Translations under genes and position numbers: made by a program
The notes under the pieces: model-generated
Database searches by the model: none
Seen by the model: the letters and a program-made list of their open reading frames with translations, nothing else
Told to the model about the DNA's origin: nothing
In this document: piece after piece, positions 60,636 through 64,000 of the stretch
Layout of the letters: each line of letters starts with the position of its first letter
How positions within the stretch are numbered: position 1 is the stretch's first letter
Assembly: GCF_001425325.1 (NCBI RefSeq)
Contig: NZ_LMEH01000001.1
Span: 2,311,837-2,375,836 of the forward strand
Direction of reading: 5' to 3'
Length of the DNA stretch: 64,000 nt
Origin: Leifsonia sp. Root1293
GTDB taxonomy: Bacteria > Actinomycetota > Actinomycetes > Actinomycetales > Microbacteriaceae

Positions 60636-61493
60636 ATGACTCTCTCCCTCCAGCAGATCACCGGATCCAACTTCTCGTACCAGCACCAGTCGTTCGATCA
60701 CTTCCTCGACGACATGGTCGCGCTGGAGCGCGAGCGCATCGAGCTCTGGGGCATCGCGCCGCAGCTGCACATCCCGCAGCTGAGCGATGCCGATGCCCGC
60801 GGCATCCGTCGCCGAATCGACGAACGCGGCCTGGCCGTGCACTGCCTCACGCCCGAGCAGGTCATCTACCCCGTCAACATCGCGTCGCCGGAGCCCTGGC
60901 TGCGCGATGCCAGCATCGCCATGTTCACGCGGGCCGCCGAGCTCTGCGTCGAACTCGGTTCCCCGCTGCTGTTCCTGACGCCAGGGCGGGGCTTCGAGGA
61001 TGAGACGTCGACGGATGCCGCCTGGCGGCGTTCGGTCGACGCCCTCGGCGAGATCACCGGCTACGCGGCAACCCTGGGCGTCGACTGCGTCCTCGAACCG
61101 CTGCAGCGCATCGAGTCGAACCTGGTCAACGACTCCGCCGCATTGCACCGGATGATCACCGACGTCGGGGCCACCAACCTCGGGGCCGCGCTCGACACCG
61201 TGGCCATGGCGACGGCAGGCGAGAGCGTCGATGAGTACTTCGACACGCTCGGCGACCTCATCCGTCATGTGCACCTCATCGACGGGCGGCCGAACGGCCA
61301 CCTGGCGTGGGGAGACGGAGAACTCCCGCTGACGGACTATCTCGAGGCCCTCGGTCGTCGCGGCTACGCCGGGTGCATGACGTTCGAGCTGTTCGGGGAC
61401 GGCAGCTACGCCTTCGACCCCCGCTCTGCTCTGGAGCAGTGCTTCGCCGCCGTGGATTCCGCGCTGGCGGCAGCGGCATCCGCCACTCGCTGA
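60636..61493 (+). CDS. TIM-barrel sugar epimerase, FrlC-like
   Basis: 285 residues. RIELWGIAPQLHIPQL, CLTPEQVIYPVNIASPEPWL, LLFLTPGRGFEDETSTDAAW, CVLEPLQRIESNLVNDSAAL, GAALDTVAMATAGESVDEYF, LGDLIRHVHLIDGRPNGHLA and GYAGCMTFELFGDGSYAFDP line up in order with E. coli FrlC. FrlC interconverts fructoselysine and psicoselysine. Metal-binding Glu/Asp/His residues (EPLQ, DTVA, HVHL, FELF) are present. Co-transcribed with the importer. Confidence 0.85.
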   Translation: MTLSLQQITGSNFSYQHQSFDHFLDDMVALERERIELWGIAPQLHIPQLSDADARGIRRRIDERGLAVHCLTPEQVIYPVNIASPEPWLRDASIAMFTRAAELCVELGSPLLFLTPGRGFEDETSTDAAWRRSVDALGEITGYAATLGVDCVLEPLQRIESNLVNDSAALHRMITDVGATNLGAALDTVAMATAGESVDEYFDTLGDLIRHVHLIDGRPNGHLAWGDGELPLTDYLEALGRRGYAGCMTFELFGDGSYAFDPRSALEQCFAAVDSALAAAASATR

Positions 61494-61557
61494 TCCCGCC
61501 GCTTCCATGCCCCACCCATCCAGCCCCTCCCCTCCCCTCCCATGAAAGGACACGCCC

Positions 61558-62571
61558 GTGCTGAACTTCGATGAGGACCGCTTCCTCTCCATCCAGTCGG
61601 GGGCCGTCGCTCTCGCAGAGCCGATCGACCGCGTCATCGAGGAGCGCATCGCCGCGGGCGCGCCCAACATCTTCTTCGTCGGATCCGGCGGCGCCGGCAT
61701 TCTCATGCAGCCCGCGGTGCGCCTCCTCCAGACCCGGTCGGGGTTCCCGACCTTCCTCGAGATGCCCGCGGAACTCGTCGAGACCGGTTCGGTGCATCTC
61801 GGTGAGGGGTCGATCGTCGTGATTCCCTCCCTGTCCGGCACCACGGCCGAGTCGATCACGGCGCTCGAGTACGCCCGAGCCCGTGGCGCATTCGTGCTGA
61901 GCCTCACCGGTTCAGCCGACACCCCGATCGCACGCGCCGCCGACCTCAACCTCACGGCGTTCGCGGCCGACGACACCTCGAGCGAGACCTTCACCGTGCA
62001 GTCCCTCCTCATCGCCCTGTCGGTCATGCGCGTGCGCGGCGAGATCGAGGACCATGCGCAACTGGTGGCGCCGCTGGTCGATCTGCCGGCGGCACTGCTG
62101 GGGGTGAAGCGATCCTTCGAGTCTCGAGCTGCGGAGTTGGCCGAGATCATCGCGGCGTCGGACTTCCACATCGTCACAGGTGCAGGCGCCAGCTGGCCGG
62201 AGGCCTTCTACTACGGCATGTGCATTCTCGAGGAGATGCAGTGGATCCGCACCCGGCCGGTTCACGCTTCCGACTTCTTCCACGGAACACTCGAGCTGGT
62301 CGAACCCGGGGTGAGCGTCATCGCGCTCAAGGGAGAGGACGCCGGCCGTGCCCTGGTCGAGCGGGTCGAGGCGTTCGTTCCCCGCATCACGCCGACCATC
62401 GAGGTCATCGACACGGCCGACTTCGAGCTCCCCGGGTTCTCGGCCGAGCTGCGTGCGCTCCTGGCGCCGGCACTCCTGGCGACGGCGTTGGAGCGGGTGA
62501 GCGCGCACCTCGAGGTGCTGCGCGATCACCCGCTCACCACGCGCCGCTACTACCGGCAGCTCCAGTACTGA
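61558..62571 (+). CDS. SIS-domain deglycase, FrlB-like (copy 2)
   Basis: 337 residues from a GTG at 61558 (GAAAGGACACGCCC). Two SIS domains: NIFFVGSGGAGILMQPAVRL, IPSLSGTTAESITALEYARA; then FHIVTGAGASWPEAFYYGMC. The catalytic-type pair is E226 (LEEMQW) and H242 (FFHG), again 16 residues apart. It is clearly paralogous to the protein at 56105-57106 along its whole length, ending RRYYRQLQY versus RRYYRVVEY. A different amine or a different stereoisomer is the likely reason to keep two copies. Confidence 0.82.
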   Translation: MLNFDEDRFLSIQSGAVALAEPIDRVIEERIAAGAPNIFFVGSGGAGILMQPAVRLLQTRSGFPTFLEMPAELVETGSVHLGEGSIVVIPSLSGTTAESITALEYARARGAFVLSLTGSADTPIARAADLNLTAFAADDTSSETFTVQSLLIALSVMRVRGEIEDHAQLVAPLVDLPAALLGVKRSFESRAAELAEIIAASDFHIVTGAGASWPEAFYYGMCILEEMQWIRTRPVHASDFFHGTLELVEPGVSVIALKGEDAGRALVERVEAFVPRITPTIEVIDTADFELPGFSAELRALLAPALLATALERVSAHLEVLRDHPLTTRRYYRQLQY

Positions 62572-62581
62572 GCCGGCCCGG

Positions 62582-63466
62582 ATGCGCGTGCGCGTGACTC
62601 CGTCGCCTCCGGCCGCCCGCGTGCCCGTCGTCGCGGCCGTCGGCGACAACACGATCGACCGCTACGTCGGTGCCGAGACGATCAGCTACGTGGGCGGCAA
62701 CGCACTCAACGTCGCTGCCCAGCTGGCCGCATCCGGTGTCGACGTCGGCTACTTCGGAGCGATCGGCGAAGACGCCCACGCTCGCACGATCGCCCGCGGG
62801 CTGCACCGGGCCGGCGTCGATCCCGCGGGTCTCATCACCCTGCCTGGTGCCACGGCGGTCACCACGATCCGGGTGACGGATGCCGGCGAGCGCATCTTCG
62901 AGAGTGAGGACTTCGGCGTGACCGCCGAGTACGAGCCGAGCGCAGCCGCAGTGGCGACGATGGCCGCGTCTCGATGGGTGCATCTGGGGATGCTGCCGCG
63001 GGCGTCGGAGCTGCGCCGGCGTCTGCGCACCATCGCAGCCCGGGACGGGAACAGCCCGATCATCAGCCAGGACTGCGCCGTCGCCGATGGCTTCACCGAT
63101 CTCGACGTCGCCTTCGGCTCGGTCGGCGAGCAAGGCGACGCCGAGGCGTGGTGCCATGATGCGCTCGCGGGCGGTGCACGCCTCGTCGTCGTCACGCGCG
63201 GCGCACAGGGCGCGTTGGCCAGCGATGGTGAACGTCTCTGGGAGCAGAAGGCTCTGCCGGCTGCTGTCGTCGACACGACCGGGGCCGGCGATGCCTTCAT
63301 CGCGGGCTTCATCGCGAGCAGGGTGGCCGGTCGGGACGTGACCGCCGCGTTAGCCGCCGGTGCCGAATTGGCGGCCATCACCTGCTCGCACCGAGGCGGC
63401 TGGTCGGGCGCTCTCGCCGGCGACCGAGCCGCTGAGCTCAGTGAGAGCGAGCCGCTCCAGCCGTGA
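62582..63466 (+). CDS. PfkB family kinase, FrlD-like (copy 2)
   Basis: 294 residues. VVAAVGDNTIDRYVGAETIS, YVGGNALNVAAQLAASGVDV, GAIGEDAHARTIARGLHRAG, VVTRGAQGALASDGERLWEQ and DTTGAGDAFIAGFIASRVAG form an intact PfkB kinase with catalytic GAGD. Overall similar in layout to copy 1 but clearly diverged. It sits 10 bases after the SIS gene, giving the pair SIS2-kinase2 opposite SIS1-kinase1. Its TGA abuts the convergent surface protein stop (TGATCA). Confidence 0.85.
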   Translation: MRVRVTPSPPAARVPVVAAVGDNTIDRYVGAETISYVGGNALNVAAQLAASGVDVGYFGAIGEDAHARTIARGLHRAGVDPAGLITLPGATAVTTIRVTDAGERIFESEDFGVTAEYEPSAAAVATMAASRWVHLGMLPRASELRRRLRTIAARDGNSPIISQDCAVADGFTDLDVAFGSVGEQGDAEAWCHDALAGGARLVVVTRGAQGALASDGERLWEQKALPAAVVDTTGAGDAFIAGFIASRVAGRDVTAALAAGAELAAITCSHRGGWSGALAGDRAAELSESEPLQP

Positions 63467-64000
63467 TCAGGCGCGTCGGTCGCGACCAGCGCGGCCGGCC
63501 CCGAGGAGCGCGACACCCGCGAGGGCCAGGAGCAGGGCGATCGCGACCGGTCCACCGGGGTCGACGCCGGTCGACGGGAGCGTGGTCGGTGCCCCACCCC
63601 CGGACGTGTCCGTTCCGCCTCCGCCCGTGCCGCCGCCACCGGTTCCACCACCGCCGTCGCCGCCACCGCCTGTGGACACCGCGGTGTTGGTGATGGAACA
63701 GACGACGTCGTCTCCCCAGTCCACCGTCACCGTGTCATCCGCCACAGTGCCCCCGACGCAGGTCCAATCGCCCGCGGTGTAGCCGTCGGGGCCATCCGAT
63801 TCGCTCAGCACGTAGTCGCCGGGCAGCACCTCGGCCGCCGTGACGGCGGTCGATCCGGTCGCGCCGGTGATCGGGGTCGGACCCGCGGCCGAGAGCACCC
63901 AGTCGGTGGGCGAGGCCGACCCGCCCGACACGACCTTCACCAGTGTCAGCTTCGGATCGGCGAGTTCGAATGTGTTCACGATCGTGCACGTCACAGCATC
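63467..64000 (-). CDS. LPXTG cell-wall-anchored protein, C-terminal part (5' truncated by window edge)
   Basis: The frame continues to the window end (DAVTCTIVNTFELA at the 64,000 side), so the N-terminus is missing. Two repeats of a SpaA/prealbumin-like domain are visible, with the related ends DAVTCTIVNT and DDVVCSITNT. A Gly/Ser/Thr stalk (VSTGGGGDGGGGTGGGGTGG) is followed by the sortase signal LPSTG, a membrane span (VAIALLLALAGVALLGAG) and a basic tail RAGRDRRA. The protein is sorted to the cell wall by a class of sortase that recognises LPXTG. Function probably adhesive or structural. Confidence 0.88.
   Translation of the reverse strand, partial: DAVTCTIVNTFELADPKLTLVKVVSGGSASPTDWVLSAAGPTPITGATGSTAVTAAEVLPGDYVLSESDGPDGYTAGDWTCVGGTVADDTVTVDWGDDVVCSITNTAVSTGGGGDGGGGTGGGGTGGGGTDTSGGGAPTTLPSTGVDPGGPVAIALLLALAGVALLGAGRAGRDRRA

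Noticed and set aside
1..64000. CRISPR arrays, rRNA or tRNA genes, insertion-sequence transposases
   Set aside because: Looked for regularly spaced direct repeats, GGTTCGA-type T-arms and DDE/HUH transposase motifs; none seen.

Overview
The window is GC-rich DNA from an actinobacterium, most likely a member of Microbacteriaceae. The basis is the codon use, the frequent GGATGC-type words in coding sequence, a DUF222/HNH endonuclease gene, Rv2258c-like and MT0933-like proteins and a short RtcB. This placement is an inference; there is no rRNA or tRNA gene in the window. Genes are dense and many neighbours overlap by four bases (ATGA).

Layout. 1-1.3 kb: the end of a DUF2207 membrane protein and a DUF4190-like protein. 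1.46-4.99 kb: a small accessory cluster (HTH + GIY-YIG nuclease, DUF6998 protein, DUF2510-NERD membrane protein coupled to a HEPN-like protein). 5-7 kb: a GT1 glycosyltransferase and its divergent TetR regulator. 7.1-15.1 kb: a four-gene operon of two large FtsX-type permeases and two ABC ATPases, one carrying an AbrB-like tail. 15.2-16.15 kb: the C-terminal half of a DUF885 protein, apparently cut by the next region. 16.15-28.2 kb: a five-gene leftward defence operon: Swt1-type HEPN-DUF3320 protein, Eco57I-like methyltransferase, PLD-SNF2 helicase, OLD-family ATPase/TOPRIM nuclease and UvrD helicase. The last two look like Gabija GajA/GajB. 28.5-32.6 kb: ChaB, three paralogous MADQGGLGD small proteins, RidA, a methyltransferase and small membrane proteins. 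33-48.9 kb: ordinary and stress genes, including DUF222/HNH, rtcB with an upstream small ORF, an M6-like metallopeptidase, an amidohydrolase with a divergent MarR regulator, VOC proteins and a Na+/H+ antiporter.

48.9-63.5 kb is a catabolic region for amino-compound or sugar-amine substrates. An FAD amine oxidase, a polar amino acid ABC transporter and a LacI regulator are followed by a second LacI gene and a complete fructoselysine (frl)-like set: two FrlB-type SIS deglycases, two FrlD-type kinases, one FrlC-type epimerase and a sugar-type ABC importer. Two LacI paralogues and two operator types, TGAGACCGGTCTCA and TGATACCGGTATCA, mark two related regulons. The window ends inside an LPXTG-anchored surface protein.

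The items most worth following up are the composite HEPN/methyltransferase/PLD-helicase/Gabija-like operon, the duplicated frl-like cluster with its one-base-different operators, the three paralogous small genes with a shared promoter motif, and a perfect 20-bp inverted-repeat element present in a second, diverged copy.
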